From Rhizobium sp. 32-5/1 (GTDB taxonomy: Bacteria > Pseudomonadota > Alphaproteobacteria > Rhizobiales > Rhizobiaceae), in the NCBI RefSeq assembly GCF_029537235.1, contig NZ_CP120638.1, positions 3,908,501 through 3,972,500 of the forward strand: DNA of 64,000 nt, in the 5' to 3' direction. The translations under genes and the position numbers were made by a program. Shown piece by piece: positions 50,961 through 61,793 of the stretch. The notes beneath the pieces are model-generated. The model did not search any database and was not told the origin of the DNA. It saw nothing but the letters and a program-made list of their open reading frames with translations. How positions within the stretch are numbered: the stretch's first letter is position 1; each line of letters starts with the position of its first letter.

Positions 50961-52184
50961 ATGAAGCTCTGGAAGCAGCTGGTGATCAGTCTGGTTATCC
51001 TCGTCATCGGCGTGATGGCCTGGGTGCGCTTCGTGCCGGGTGCCGGCGCCATGCTGGCAAAGGTGGGCGTGTCGGCGCCGATCATCGAGGCGATCGCCAA
51101 GCCGCAGCCGGCGGAGGAGACCGCCGGGCAGGGGCGCCGCGGCCAGGGGCAGGGCGCCGGCAATCAGACGCCGATCGTCGTCACCCAGGCCGCCGACATG
51201 GCCGTGGTCAACGACCGGCTGAATGCGATCGGCAATGGTGATGCCATTCTCTCCGCCACCGTGACTCCGCTTGCGACAGGCAATCTGACCGAGGTTCTCG
51301 TCAAATCCGGCGACCGCATCGAACAGGGGCAGGTGATTGCCCGTCTCGACAGCGATGACCAGAAGGTGGCCGCGGCGCAGGCAAAACTCAATCGCGACAA
51401 TGCCTCCGAAAAGGTCGAGCGTAACCGCAAGCTCGGCAATGCCGTGGCCATCGTCGCAATCCGCGACGCCGAATTCGCGCTTCAGGGCGCGGAGCTTGCG
51501 CTGCAGACAGCCGAACTCGATCTGAAGCGTCGCGACATCATCGCCCCGTCCAAGGGCATTGTCGGCATCATCACCGTCAATCCGGGAGACTATGTCACGA
51601 CGTCGACGCCGATCGCCGTCGTTGATGATCGCTCGCAGATCCTCGTCGATTTCTGGGTGCCGGAGCGTTTTGCCAACAAGATTTCCGTCGGGCAGGCGGT
51701 TTCGGCAACGGCGATCGCGCAACCGGGATCGGAACTTGCCGGCGTGGTGCATGCCATAGACAACCGCATCGACCAGGCGAGCCGGACGCTGAGGGTTCGC
51801 GCGCGGATCGACAATCCCGACGACACGTTGCGCGCCGGCATGTCCTTTTCGGTCGCGTTGACGTTTGACGGCGATCAGTATCCGACGGTCAATCCGCTGT
51901 CGATCCAATGGAGCGCCGATGGCTCCTATGTGTGGCGCGTTGCCGGCGACAAGACGGAAAAGGTGCCGGTCAAGATCGTCCAGCGCAATGCCGACAAGGT
52001 TCTAGTCGATGCCAAGCTGACCAAAGGCGACGTGGTCGTGACCGAGGGCGTGCAGCGGCTTCGGGACGGCGGGACCGTGCAAATCGCCGGTGCACCGGCG
52101 GCTGGGGCTGCGGATGGCAAGCCGGCCGGGACGTCGCGTGGCGACAAGGAGCAGAAGGTTACGGAAGCGGAGGCGGCCAAATGA
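50961..52184 (+). CDS. RND efflux periplasmic adaptor (membrane fusion protein)
   Basis: HlyD/AcrA-type adaptor that joins the RND pump to an outer membrane channel. An N-terminal membrane anchor (about residues 8-27) is followed by a lipoyl half-motif (G-D-R-I-E-Q-G-Q-V-I-A-R-L-D), a helical hairpin, the second half-motif with P-S-K-G-I-V-G, and beta-barrel domains. It has 407 residues. GGAG 6 bases before ATG 50961 fixes the start. The stop overlaps the pump start by 4 bases (ATGA). No outer membrane partner is encoded here, so it must use a channel from elsewhere. Confidence 0.93.
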   Translation: MKLWKQLVISLVILVIGVMAWVRFVPGAGAMLAKVGVSAPIIEAIAKPQPAEETAGQGRRGQGQGAGNQTPIVVTQAADMAVVNDRLNAIGNGDAILSATVTPLATGNLTEVLVKSGDRIEQGQVIARLDSDDQKVAAAQAKLNRDNASEKVERNRKLGNAVAIVAIRDAEFALQGAELALQTAELDLKRRDIIAPSKGIVGIITVNPGDYVTTSTPIAVVDDRSQILVDFWVPERFANKISVGQAVSATAIAQPGSELAGVVHAIDNRIDQASRTLRVRARIDNPDDTLRAGMSFSVALTFDGDQYPTVNPLSIQWSADGSYVWRVAGDKTEKVPVKIVQRNADKVLVDAKLTKGDVVVTEGVQRLRDGGTVQIAGAPAAGAADGKPAGTSRGDKEQKVTEAEAAK

Positions 52185-55100
52185 GCGCGGACGAGCGGAA
52201 AAATGCAGGCGGCAAGGCAGGGTTTACAGCGCTTTTTGTCCGCCGGCCGATTTTTGCCCTCGTCGTCAATACGCTGATCGTGGTTGCCGGCCTCGCTGCC
52301 CTCAACGGCATCGAGATTCGCGAATTGCCGCAGGTCGACCAGCCCGTGGTTTCGGTCAATACCCAGTTCGATGGCGCATCGCCGGAGACGGTGGACCGCG
52401 AACTGACCTCGGTGATCGAGGGCGCCGTCTCGCGCGTGCAGGGCATCAAGGATATTTCCTCGACCTCGCAATTTGGCCAGAGCCGGGTGACGCTGCAATT
52501 TTCCGACACGACCGATATCGGCCAGGCCTCCAATGACATCCGCGACGCGCTCGGCCGGGTGACCAACCAACTGCCTGAAGACGCCGACGAACCGCGCATC
52601 GTCAAGGCCGACGCCGACAGCCAGCCGATCATGCGGCTTGCGCTGACCTCCGATACGCTGTCGATGGAAGACCTGACGCTGCTCGCCGAAAACGAGATCA
52701 CCGACCGGTTGGCCGCCGTCGAAGGCGTTGCCGACGTGCAGATCAATGGCGACCAAGAGAAAATCTTCCGCATTGATGTCGATCAGTCGAAACTGGCCGG
52801 GCGCGGCGTTACCGTCGCGAACCTGCGCACGGCGCTCGCCTCTGCTTCGATGGACGTGCCGGCCGGATCGCTGACCAGCGTCGACCAGGATATCTCCGTG
52901 CGCGCCACCGCCGACCTGCAGACGCCCGATCAGTTCGAAAACCTGATCATCGGGCCGAATGTGCGGCTGCGCGATGTCGCCACCGTGACGCTCGGCCCGG
53001 ATGTCGGGACGTCATCGCTGCGCTCCAACGGTCGCCAGGGCATCGGCCTCGGTATCATCCGGCAGGCCCAATCCAATACGTTGGATATCTCCAATGGCGT
53101 CAAGGCCGCTGTTGCGACGATTTCCGGCATCTTGCCTGAAGGTACGCAGATCGCCATCACCAGCGATGACGCCGTGTTTATCGATGGCGCGATCCATGAG
53201 GTGGAGATCGCGCTCGGCGTTGCCGTCGTCATCGTCACGCTCGTCATCTACATGTTCCTGCTCGACTGGCGCGCGACGCTCATTCCGACGATCACCATGC
53301 CGATCGCGCTGATCGGGACTTGTGCTGCCATCTATCTTGCCGGTTTCTCGATCAACATCCTGACGCTGCTCGCCATCGTTCTGGCGACCGGGCTCGTGGT
53401 TGATGATGCGATCGTGGTGCTGGAAAACATCGTCCGGCGACGCGGCGAGGGCATGGGGCCGCGCGCGGCTGCCGTGCATGGCACGCTGGAAGTGTTCTTC
53501 GCGGTCATCGCCACGACGGCGACGTTGGCGGCGGTGTTCATTCCCTTGTCCTTCCTGCCCGGCCAGACCGGCGGGCTTTTCCGCGAGTTCGGCTTCGTGC
53601 TGGCTTTCGCGATCCTCTTGTCCTCCTTCATCTCGCTGACGCTCTGCCCGATGCTGGCATCGCGCATGCTCTCCGCCGAGGGGCACGAGAAGGCCCATAC
53701 CGGCTTTCTGGCGCGATTTGGCGGGGCTGCCGCCGGCTTTTACAGGGTGTCATTGCGCGCCTGCCTGAATGCGCCGCTGATCGTCTTCTTCATTGCGGCA
53801 GCGTTTACCGCCGTGGGTGGGGGTGCTTTCGCGCTGCTGAAATCCGAACTGACGCCGACGGAGGATCGTTCGCGCGTCATGCTGCGTGTGCAGGCGCCGC
53901 AGGGCGTTTCGCTCGACTATACGCAGGCGCAGATGCGCAAGGTGGAGGACGGGCTGCAGCCGATGCTGAAATCAGGCGAAATCGCCAATGTCTTCTCGAT
54001 TTCCGGCCAGGGCGGCTCGGTCAACAGCGGTTTCATGGTGCTGACGCTGGCGCCATGGAGTGACCGGACGCGCACGCAGCAGCAGATCGCTTCCGATATC
54101 GCCAGGATGACCGCGAAAATCCCGTCGATCCGCGCCTTCCCGATGCAGCCCAACAGTCTCGGTATTCGCGGCGCCGGAAACGGCCTGCAGGTGGCGCTGA
54201 TCGGTAATGACTATACGAAGCTTGGCGCTGCGGCGGCAACGCTGGTGCGCCAGATGGAGGACAGCGGTCGCTTCGAGAATGTCCGTCTGAACTACGAGGC
54301 CAACCAGGCCCAGCTTTCGGTGACCATCGACCGCGAGCGCGCCTCCGATCTCGGCATCGACATAACAGGGCTGTCCTCGGCGCTGCAGGCCATGCTCGAC
54401 GGCAACAGCGTGCTCGACGTCTATGTCGAGGGCGAATCCTACCCGGTGAAGCTGCTTTCGACCACCAACCCGATCAACGATCCGACCGATCTGCAGAACA
54501 TCTTCCTGAAAACCGGGGACGGTCGCATCGTGCCGATGTCGACGATTGCCAATGTCGAGGAAAAGGCCGTGGCGCCGCAATTGTCGCGCGAAGAGCAACT
54601 GCGCTCGGTGTCGCTTTCCGCCGGCCTCAAGGACGGGCTGGCGCTTGGCGATGCGTTGAGCATGGTTGAAACCATGGCCGAACCCCTGCTGCCGCCGGGA
54701 TCGCGCGTTCTGCCGCTTGCGGAAGCCGCATCGCTGAACGAGAACGCCAACGGCCTGTTCATCACCTTCGGCTTTGCCATCGTCATCATCTTCCTGGTGC
54801 TGGCGGCGCAGTTCGAGAGTTTCGTCAGCGGGCTGATCATCATGTCGACGGTGCCGCTCGGGCTTGCCTGCGCCGTCTTTGCGATGCTTTTGACCGGCAA
54901 CACGCTGAACATCTACAGCCAGATCGGCCTTGTTCTCCTCGTCGGAATCATGGCCAAGAACGGCATTCTGATCGTGGAATTCGCCAACCAGCTGCGCGAC
55001 CGCGGGCAGGACGTGCGCGAGGCGATCGAGAACGCGTCCAACATCCGCCTGCGGCCGGTGATGATGACGATGATCGCCACGATCGTCGGCGCCGTGCCGC

Positions 55101-55309
55101 TGGTGCTGGCAAGTGGCGCAGGCGCCGAGGCTCGCATCGCGCTGGGCTGGGTGCTGGTCGGCGGGCTTGGCCTCGCCACGGTGGTGACGCTCTACCTGAC
55201 GCCCGTCGCCTATCTCGTCATCGCCCGCTTCACCAAGCCGCATGCCGACGAGGAACGCCGCCTGCAGCAGGAGCTGGATGCAGTCGAGGGGATGCAGCCG
55301 GCGGAGTGA
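52181..55309 (+). CDS. RND multidrug efflux pump (AcrB/MexB-like)
   Basis: Proton-driven inner-membrane exporter. It has 1042 residues with the RND pattern of two repeats, each with a membrane helix, a large periplasmic loop and a bundle of six helices. F-V-R-R-P-I-F-A near the N-terminus, G-L-V-V-D-D-A-I-V-V-L-E-N near residue 405 (proton relay aspartates) and G-I-M-A-K-N-G-I-L-I-V-E-F near 925 are signatures. The start is ATG 52181 in the overlap with the adaptor gene. A bidirectional terminator follows. The substrates cannot be read from sequence. Confidence 0.95.
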   Translation: MSADERKNAGGKAGFTALFVRRPIFALVVNTLIVVAGLAALNGIEIRELPQVDQPVVSVNTQFDGASPETVDRELTSVIEGAVSRVQGIKDISSTSQFGQSRVTLQFSDTTDIGQASNDIRDALGRVTNQLPEDADEPRIVKADADSQPIMRLALTSDTLSMEDLTLLAENEITDRLAAVEGVADVQINGDQEKIFRIDVDQSKLAGRGVTVANLRTALASASMDVPAGSLTSVDQDISVRATADLQTPDQFENLIIGPNVRLRDVATVTLGPDVGTSSLRSNGRQGIGLGIIRQAQSNTLDISNGVKAAVATISGILPEGTQIAITSDDAVFIDGAIHEVEIALGVAVVIVTLVIYMFLLDWRATLIPTITMPIALIGTCAAIYLAGFSINILTLLAIVLATGLVVDDAIVVLENIVRRRGEGMGPRAAAVHGTLEVFFAVIATTATLAAVFIPLSFLPGQTGGLFREFGFVLAFAILLSSFISLTLCPMLASRMLSAEGHEKAHTGFLARFGGAAAGFYRVSLRACLNAPLIVFFIAAAFTAVGGGAFALLKSELTPTEDRSRVMLRVQAPQGVSLDYTQAQMRKVEDGLQPMLKSGEIANVFSISGQGGSVNSGFMVLTLAPWSDRTRTQQQIASDIARMTAKIPSIRAFPMQPNSLGIRGAGNGLQVALIGNDYTKLGAAAATLVRQMEDSGRFENVRLNYEANQAQLSVTIDRERASDLGIDITGLSSALQAMLDGNSVLDVYVEGESYPVKLLSTTNPINDPTDLQNIFLKTGDGRIVPMSTIANVEEKAVAPQLSREEQLRSVSLSAGLKDGLALGDALSMVETMAEPLLPPGSRVLPLAEAASLNENANGLFITFGFAIVIIFLVLAAQFESFVSGLIIMSTVPLGLACAVFAMLLTGNTLNIYSQIGLVLLVGIMAKNGILIVEFANQLRDRGQDVREAIENASNIRLRPVMMTMIATIVGAVPLVLASGAGAEARIALGWVLVGGLGLATVVTLYLTPVAYLVIARFTKPHADEERRLQQELDAVEGMQPAE

Positions 55310-55339
55310 GGCACCGTTCTGTTGTCTGACAAAGCATGT

Positions 55340-55371
55340 ACCCTTCAGCCGTAGGGTTCCGGCTGAAGGGT
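55340..55371. terminator. Terminator between the RND gene and the convergent ATPase gene
   Basis: ACCCTTCAGCCG (55340-55351) and CGGCTGAAGGGT (55360-55371) form a perfect 12-bp stem with an 8-base loop, in the gap between two convergent genes, so it may serve both. Confidence 0.8.
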
Positions 55372-55386
55372 ATGTGCCTGTAGCTT

Positions 55387-56108
55387 TTAAACTTCCCCGG
55401 TCGTCGCGTGGACGTTGACGCTGCCATTGTTCAGAAAGCACATCCTGTCAAAAAGCCGCAGATCCAGAGGATTAGGCAACCGGATATCCTCGCGATCTGG
55501 AAACCGCTTTTTCGAGGGATCGTAGGCGCGGTCAACCTGCGAGATGAAGACGATCATCAGTCCGCGATCTCGCGCGAAGGACTTCAATGCGGCGACCTGA
55601 ACGGCCAATGGAGGATTGGATCGATTTTGGTCGAGCAGTTGCAGGTAGTCTATCACCACGACAGTCCCCCGCGTCGCCGATGCAAGCCTCTGAATGATAT
55701 AGTCGGCATTGATGGCGTCGGAGCAGTCGAATTCAAAGAGGTTGTCAAATTCCGATGGCTTGACACCGATTGCGCGCAACCGATCGAGAATATCAATCTC
55801 GGTGTATTCCAGCGTGAAAAACGCGCCCGGACTACCGGCCTTCATAGCTTCCACAGCCAGTTCGAGTGCCAACAGCGTCTTGCCTTGCCCAGGCCGTGCG
55901 CCAATCAGCAAGAGATCGCCTTGCCTCAACTGGCCAAAGAGTTTTTCGCCGGCGTGTCCGCAGTGTGGCGGGCCGCAAGCAGACTCCATCCGCTATAGCC
56001 TTGCTCAAGGGCAACGCAGTCGAGCGCCTCGTTGAGGGGAATACGGTTTTCGCGGGACAGGCGTTTGGCCTGGCGTTTCAAAACATAGATCGGCACCGGC
56101 AATTGCAT
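55387..56108 (-). CDS. DnaB/RecA-fold ATPase, standalone, broken by a -1 frameshift
   Basis: The core is a RecA-like ATPase related to the DnaB helicase C-terminal domain: Walker A G-A-R-P-G-Q-G-K-T, then F-T-L-E-Y-T, Walker B V-V-I-D-Y-L-Q-L-L-D and S-Q-V-D-R. A short N-terminal helical part (L-P-V-P-I-Y-V-L-K-R-Q-A-K) replaces the DnaB primase-binding domain. The break lies in a homopolymer at 55942-55946 (A run on the coding strand); one more A gives P-A-K-K-L-F-G-Q-L and 240 residues. AGGAGG precedes ATG 56108. I recall relatives in other rhizobia, but no role is known to me. Confidence 0.82.
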
Positions 56109-56471
56109 CAAAACCTCCTGTATCGAGCAGTATTTGCAATCCCTCCTTATGCGTTTGCTCGGCCAGTTGGCGCGATGATAAGATGGCCCGGTATGCATTC
56201 TACTTTCCCACTTGGAGGGGGAGGCGTGGGCAACGCCGGAATCAGAGTATAGCGCATTCTACGTAATTTGCTCCCGGTTTTGATGCTGCAAGCGTCGTTT
56301 GCAGCGGCCTGTGTCCGACCGGTCTCACTCACTATCAATCCCACGTCGGGTACCGAAGCTTGTGGATGAGGTTCTGGACAAATCGATTCCGATTTGCACA
56401 GTAGCGCTTTGAAATCAAAGAGGTTCCATGGGTCGCATTGCACGGCGGGGCTGGCCTCTGGAGGAGACGTT
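56109..56471. other. Intergenic region between the ATPase and FAD oxidase genes
   Basis: 363 bases between divergent genes. No supported gene, hairpin with T run or repeat is seen. It must hold both promoters; I cannot place them with confidence. Confidence 0.4.
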
Positions 56472-57880
56472 ATGGCACTGATGGCGATCCGGATGGGTGA
56501 GCGCAACGAGGCGGGCATTGCTGCCGTTCTGCCGTTGCTTGCCGAACGTTTCGGGCCGAGGCTCCAGACCAGCCAAGCCGTCCGCGCCCAGCACGCCCAC
56601 ACGACGACCTATATTCCGGCGCAACTGCCGGATGGCGTGGTGTTTCCGGAGACTGCGGCGGAGGTTCGGGAGATCGTGGCAATCGCTTGCGCGCACTGCG
56701 TGCCGCTGATTGCGTTCGGCACGGGTTCCTCGCTGGAGGGACATATCAACGCGCCGCATGGTGGCATCAGCGTTGATATGAGCCGGATGGACAAGGTCCT
56801 GTCCGTCAATCCAGGCGATCTTGACTGCACGGTCGAGCCCGGGGTGACGCGCGAGGCGCTGAACACCTATCTGCGCGATACCGGCCTGTTTTTCCCGATC
56901 GATCCAGGCGCCAATGCCTCGATCGGCGGCATGGCTTCGACACGCGCGTCCGGGACCAATGCGGTGCGGTACGGCACGATGAAGGACAATGTGCTGGCAC
57001 TGACCGCCGTGACGGCCGGGGCTAAGGAAATCCGCACGGCGCACCGGGCGAAAAATCCTCGGCCGGATATGACCTGACGCGGCTGTTCGTCGGTGCCGAG
57101 GGCACGCTCGGCATCATCACCTCGATCACGCTCAGGCTGCAGGGCATACCGGAGACGATCGCCGGCGGGGTTTGTCCGTTTCCGAGCATCAGCGATGCCT
57201 GCAACGCCGTGATGCTGACGATCCAGTCCGGCATTCCGGTGGCGCGCATCGAACTGCTGGATGCCCTGCAGATGAAGGCGAGCAACGCCTATTCCGGGCT
57301 GACCTTTGCCGAGGTGCCGACGCTGTTCCTCGAATTCCATGGCAGCCCGGACAGTGTCGCACTGCAATCGAAGCAGTTTGCCGAGATCGCCGCGGAATTC
57401 GGCGGAACCGACTTTCTCTGGACGGCCAATGCCGAGGAGCGGGCCAAACTCTGGAAGGCGCGGCACAATGCCTATTGGGCGCAGAAGAGCCTGGCGCCGG
57501 GGCTTGGCATCCTGTCCACCGATGTCTGCGTGCCGATCTCCCGGCTTGCCGATTGCGTCGAGGCGACGCAGGAGGACATCCTTGCCCATGGCCTAATCGC
57601 GCCGATCGTCGGCCATGCCGGCGACGGCAATTTCCATGTCGGGCTGTTGTTTGACGACAAGGACGCGGCGGACGTCGGCCGCGCCGAGGCTTTCGTGGCG
57701 CGGCTCAATGACCGCGCGCTTGCGATGGACGGAACCTGCACCGGTGAACACGGCATCGGCCAGGGCAAGATGCCGTTTCTGGAAGCGGAGCTGGGGGATG
57801 CGCTCGACCTGATGCGGCAGGTCAAACGCGCGCTCGACCCCGACAATATTTTCAATCCCGGCAAGATCTTTTCGCTGTGA
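56472..57880 (+). CDS. FAD-linked oxidase, D-lactate/glycolate dehydrogenase type, broken by a -1 frameshift
   Basis: Flavoenzyme of the VAO/PCMH fold that oxidises a 2-hydroxy acid, probably D-lactate. The FAD-binding block P-L-I-A-F-G-T-G-S-S-L-E-G-H and I-D-P-G-A-N-A-S-I-G-G-M are in the first half. G-H-A-G-D-G-N-F-H and C-T-G-E-H-G-I-G (metal and substrate site) are in the second. The break at 57051-57055 is an A run: one more A gives K-K-S-S-A-G-Y-D-L-T-R-L-F-V-G-A-E-G-T-L. Restored length is 469 residues. ATG 56472 has GGAG upstream. Glycolate oxidase subunit GlcD is an alternative; no GlcE/F genes are near, which favours D-lactate. Confidence 0.88.
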
Positions 57881-58010
57881 GATCGAACAGGCCGCACAAG
57901 CAATTGGATTTTAGGCCGGGAAAAAGCGATAGGGGCTGGCATGCGCCATGAATAACGCTAGGTTTCATGTATCAGGTTCGGCTGGACAAGAGAGATAGGA
58001 CTTCCCACAA

Positions 58011-61000
58011 GTGCTTGCGCGAATTCTGGTTTTTATCGGCGGTTTGATGGTCGTGGCGCTGTTTGCGGCGCTGATTGCGCCGCTGTTCGTGGACTGGACG
58101 GATTTCCGCAAGGATTTCGAGCGTGAAGCCAGCCGGATCATGGGCAAGCCCGTGGTCGTGCATGGCAGTGTCGATGCGCGCCTGATCCCGTTTCCGTCCG
58201 TCACCCTTAACGACGTGCGTGTCGGCCAGTCCGAGACCGGCGAGCCGCTGATCCAGATTTCCCGATTTTCGATGGATGCGGAACTGGCCCCATTCCTCTC
58301 CGGCGAGGCGCTGATCTTCGACATGCGGCTGGAGGCGCCGAAGGCCAAGATCCGGCTGCTTCCGGATGGAACGCTGGACTGGGCGCGGGGCCGAAAGGCC
58401 TCGATCCCGGCCAAGACCGTGGTGCTCGAAAGTGTCTCCATCACCAAGGGGCAGATCGATTTCATCGATGAGCAGACGGGTCGAACCCGCCGCATCACTG
58501 ATCTCTCGGCCGATCTTTCGGCCCGCTCGCTGGCCGGGCCCTGGAAGGTCGAGGGCAGGGCGGCGCTTGACGGGGAGGCGGGAAGCTTTGCCTTTTCGAG
58601 CAACGAGGCTGACGAGGCGGGCACACTTGGCCTGCGCACGCGCCTGACACCGGACAAGCGGCCCTTCGGGGTCGAGCTCGACGGTGATCTGAAAATCATC
58701 GATCTGAAGCCCGTCTACAAGGGCAAGTTCACGCTGACCGAAAACCGCGAGAATGCCGAGGTGCAGCAAGCCGATGCGGCGCGCAATGCTTTGCGGGTGA
58801 CCGGCGGTTTCGAGCTGACCAACGAGCGCATCCGCGTGCCGGAATACCGTCTCGAAGTTGGCCCCAAGGACGATCCCTATCTGGTGACCGGCGAAGCGAC
58901 ACTCGACACCGGCAAGACCCCGGAATTCCTTTTGCTGGCCGATGGCCAACAGATCGACGTCAGCCGCATCGGCAATACCGGCGAGGCCGGCAAGACGGGC
59001 CGCGACCCCGCAGTCTCGGTGCGCCAGCGTCTGGCCGCGATGCTGGCGATTGCCGCCGATATCCCGATCCCCCAGGTGGCGGGCAGGGCGAGCCTGAAGC
59101 TGCCGGCCATCGTCATCGGCGATACGACCGTGCGCGACGTACGGCTCGATCTGCGCCCGGACGGGGCCGGATGGATGATCGACAATGCCGTGGCGCTGTT
59201 ACCGGGCCGCACGCAGCTCGAAGCCAAGGGCCGGCTCAACCTGCGCGGCCAGCGCGCCTTCCGCGGTGAACTGCTCGTCGCCTCCAACCAGCCATCGGGG
59301 CTTGCCACCTGGCTTGCCGGTTCCGTCGATCCTGCGATCCGCACGCTGAAGACGGCGGGCTTTTCGGCAACGGTCAATCTGACGGAGACGCTGCAGCAAT
59401 TCGAGCGCCTCGAAGTGGCGGCAGGGCCGGCCATCCTGCGCGGCCGCATCGAGCGGCAGGCCCTGGACGGTGCCGACCCAAGCCTTTCGCTGCAACTGAA
59501 GGGCAACAAGATCGACCTGGAGGCGCTGCAGGCGCTGGCCGGGCTCGTCGCCGGCGATGCCTCGAGCGAAACACTGCTGTCGCATGCCATTGCCGCCGAT
59601 CTTTCGGCGGATGCGTTTTCCGCCTTCGGCGAGACTGCGCGCAACGTTCAGCTGGTGGCGACGCTGAAAAACGGGCAGTTGCAGGCCGAGCGGGTTTCGA
59701 TCGGCGATCTGGCCGGTGCCCAGGTCGCCTTGTCGGGCCGGATGAGCGGCGAGCTGGAGGCACCGGTCCTTTCGGCCAAGATGAAACTTGCCTCGCCGGA
59801 CCTGACACCATTCCTGCAGATGCTTGAGCGGCATGCGGCCAGCCATCCGGCGCTGACAAGACTTGCGAAAAGCGGCCCCTATTATACCGATGCGGCGCTG
59901 GACCTGACGCTGACGGCCGGCAGCAAGGACGGCAATGCGCTGGTCACCTTCGGCATACTGGGCACCGCCAACGGTACCAACATCGCCGCCAATTACCAGG
60001 CGCCGGATATCGCGCAGGCGCTGGCCGGGCAGGGCATCCTTCTCGAGGCGACGCTGGAAAACCCTTCCACACCAATCCTGCTCGGACAGACGGGGTTTGA
60101 TCCCTTGCCGTTCGACGCCGATGCGAACTCCATCCTGTCGTTGAAGCTGCAGAGTACGGATGCCGACAAGGCCAATGGCGCGCTGACCTTTACGACGCAA
60201 AACACCTCCTTCAGCGCCAAGGGCGATGTCAATCTTTCCCGCGACAATTTCCTCGACGGTACGCTGAAGCTGACACTGCAAAGTCAGGATTTCGAACCGT
60301 TCCTGCTGCTGCAGGGGATCGGCCTGCCTCAGATGGGCAGCGGCCTGCCGCTGGCCGCAACAGCCGATGTGGTTACCTCCGTCGATGCGGTGGCATTGTC
60401 GAACATTGCGGGCAAGGCCGACAACAATGCGTTCAGCGGCGGGCTCGTGATCGATCGCAAGACAGTCGGAAATCCGGTCAAGGGGCAGATTGCCGTCGAT
60501 ACGCTCGATCTCGCCTGGATCGGCGAGAGCATTGTCGGGCCTATAGAGGATGCCGTCTCCGGGGACCTTTCCGATGTACCGGTGGTGCAGTCGGCCTGGA
60601 CCGGGTTCGATGTGATGCTCGACGTTACCGCCAAGCAATTCTGGCCCGATGTTTTCGCGCCGATGGCGAATTTTTCCGGCAAGCTTGTCTGGAAAGGGGA
60701 TCAGGTCGAGATCGCGGAGGCTGCGGCCGATTGGTTGGGCGGCAAGGTCGAGGGACGCATGCTGCTCGGTAATGGCGATGGATCCGGCTTCTTCCAGACC
60801 CGGCTAAATCTCACGGGCGGCGATCTGGCGGGCGTCTCCTGGGCCATCGGAGGCGGGCCGGTCGCAGAAGGCAAGTTCGATCTTTCGCTGGCGCTGGAAG
60901 CCTCCGGCAAGTCGATCAAAGCCATGGCGGAATCGGCCAGCGGATCGGGCACGGCGACGATCGATGGCCTGACTGTGCGTGGTCTGAACACCGGCGCCTT

Positions 61001-61793
61001 GCCTGCGATCCTGACGGCGGCGGATGGCGTGACGGGCGAGATCACGCCGCAGGCGATCGAGCGGGCTGTCGCGGGAGCCGTGTTCGGCGGCCAGTCTGTT
61101 CTTGGTGCCGTCAAGGTGCCGTTCAGCATTGCCGGTGGCACGGTGCGCGCGCAGAACGTCTCGGCCGGGGACGGCACCGCCGCCCTGTCTGCGGATGCAG
61201 AGGTGACCTTCCCGGAAAACAGGATCAAGGCGACGCTCAAGCTGAACTACCGTCCGGGCGAGGAGGCGCTGGCGGGTGCCGAAGCGCAGGTGAGCCTTGA
61301 TTATGCCGGCCTGCTGCGTTCCCCGGGCGTAACGCTCGACGTGACTGATCTGTCCAATTTCCTGTCCTTGCGCGCCTTCGAGCGCGAACGGCGCCGGGTG
61401 GAAACACTGCAGGCGAACGTGCTTGAAAAACAGCGCCTGCGCCGCGAAGTCGCACTTTACAAGGCCAATGCCGCGAGCCGCGAGGCCGAGCGTCTTCGGC
61501 TCGAGGAAGAAGCGCGCCGCCGCAAGGCTGCCGCAGAAGAGGCTGCCCGCCTGAAGAAGGAGGCGGAAGCCAGGGCGCTCGTCGAGAAAGAGGTTGCCGA
61601 AGAGGCGGCAAGGGCAGCGGCGGAGCAGGCCGCTGCGGACAAGGCCGCTGCAGCAAAGGCGGCAGAAGAAAAGGCGGCGCGGGAAGCGGCAGAGGATGTG
61701 GCCCGCAAGGCGCGCGCGTTGCAGAATCAGTCGGTGCTTCCCGTCGATCCGTCTGACGGGGTGGCGAGGAGGAATTACCCCCATCACCGGTAA
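58011..61793 (+). CDS. AsmA-family inner-membrane protein with coiled-coil tail
   Basis: Large AsmA-like protein (1260 residues as written), of the group thought to move phospholipids or assist outer membrane assembly. The N-terminal membrane helix (about 5-25) is followed by W-T-D-F-R-K-D-F-E and the AsmA domain. A long periplasmic beta-rich region and the AsmA C-terminal domain follow. A roughly 120-residue A/E/K/R-rich coiled coil begins near residue 1120. The start is GTG 58011. Removing one C from the run at 61777-61781 would extend the protein in frame to TAG 61837-61839 with the tail I-T-G-N-A-L-N-F-D-S-L-P-G-V, which looks more natural than the present end. Confidence 0.92.
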   Translation: MLARILVFIGGLMVVALFAALIAPLFVDWTDFRKDFEREASRIMGKPVVVHGSVDARLIPFPSVTLNDVRVGQSETGEPLIQISRFSMDAELAPFLSGEALIFDMRLEAPKAKIRLLPDGTLDWARGRKASIPAKTVVLESVSITKGQIDFIDEQTGRTRRITDLSADLSARSLAGPWKVEGRAALDGEAGSFAFSSNEADEAGTLGLRTRLTPDKRPFGVELDGDLKIIDLKPVYKGKFTLTENRENAEVQQADAARNALRVTGGFELTNERIRVPEYRLEVGPKDDPYLVTGEATLDTGKTPEFLLLADGQQIDVSRIGNTGEAGKTGRDPAVSVRQRLAAMLAIAADIPIPQVAGRASLKLPAIVIGDTTVRDVRLDLRPDGAGWMIDNAVALLPGRTQLEAKGRLNLRGQRAFRGELLVASNQPSGLATWLAGSVDPAIRTLKTAGFSATVNLTETLQQFERLEVAAGPAILRGRIERQALDGADPSLSLQLKGNKIDLEALQALAGLVAGDASSETLLSHAIAADLSADAFSAFGETARNVQLVATLKNGQLQAERVSIGDLAGAQVALSGRMSGELEAPVLSAKMKLASPDLTPFLQMLERHAASHPALTRLAKSGPYYTDAALDLTLTAGSKDGNALVTFGILGTANGTNIAANYQAPDIAQALAGQGILLEATLENPSTPILLGQTGFDPLPFDADANSILSLKLQSTDADKANGALTFTTQNTSFSAKGDVNLSRDNFLDGTLKLTLQSQDFEPFLLLQGIGLPQMGSGLPLAATADVVTSVDAVALSNIAGKADNNAFSGGLVIDRKTVGNPVKGQIAVDTLDLAWIGESIVGPIEDAVSGDLSDVPVVQSAWTGFDVMLDVTAKQFWPDVFAPMANFSGKLVWKGDQVEIAEAAADWLGGKVEGRMLLGNGDGSGFFQTRLNLTGGDLAGVSWAIGGGPVAEGKFDLSLALEASGKSIKAMAESASGSGTATIDGLTVRGLNTGALPAILTAADGVTGEITPQAIERAVAGAVFGGQSVLGAVKVPFSIAGGTVRAQNVSAGDGTAALSADAEVTFPENRIKATLKLNYRPGEEALAGAEAQVSLDYAGLLRSPGVTLDVTDLSNFLSLRAFERERRRVETLQANVLEKQRLRREVALYKANAASREAERLRLEEEARRRKAAAEEAARLKKEAEARALVEKEVAEEAARAAAEQAAADKAAAAKAAEEKAAREAAEDVARKARALQNQSVLPVDPSDGVARRNYPHHR

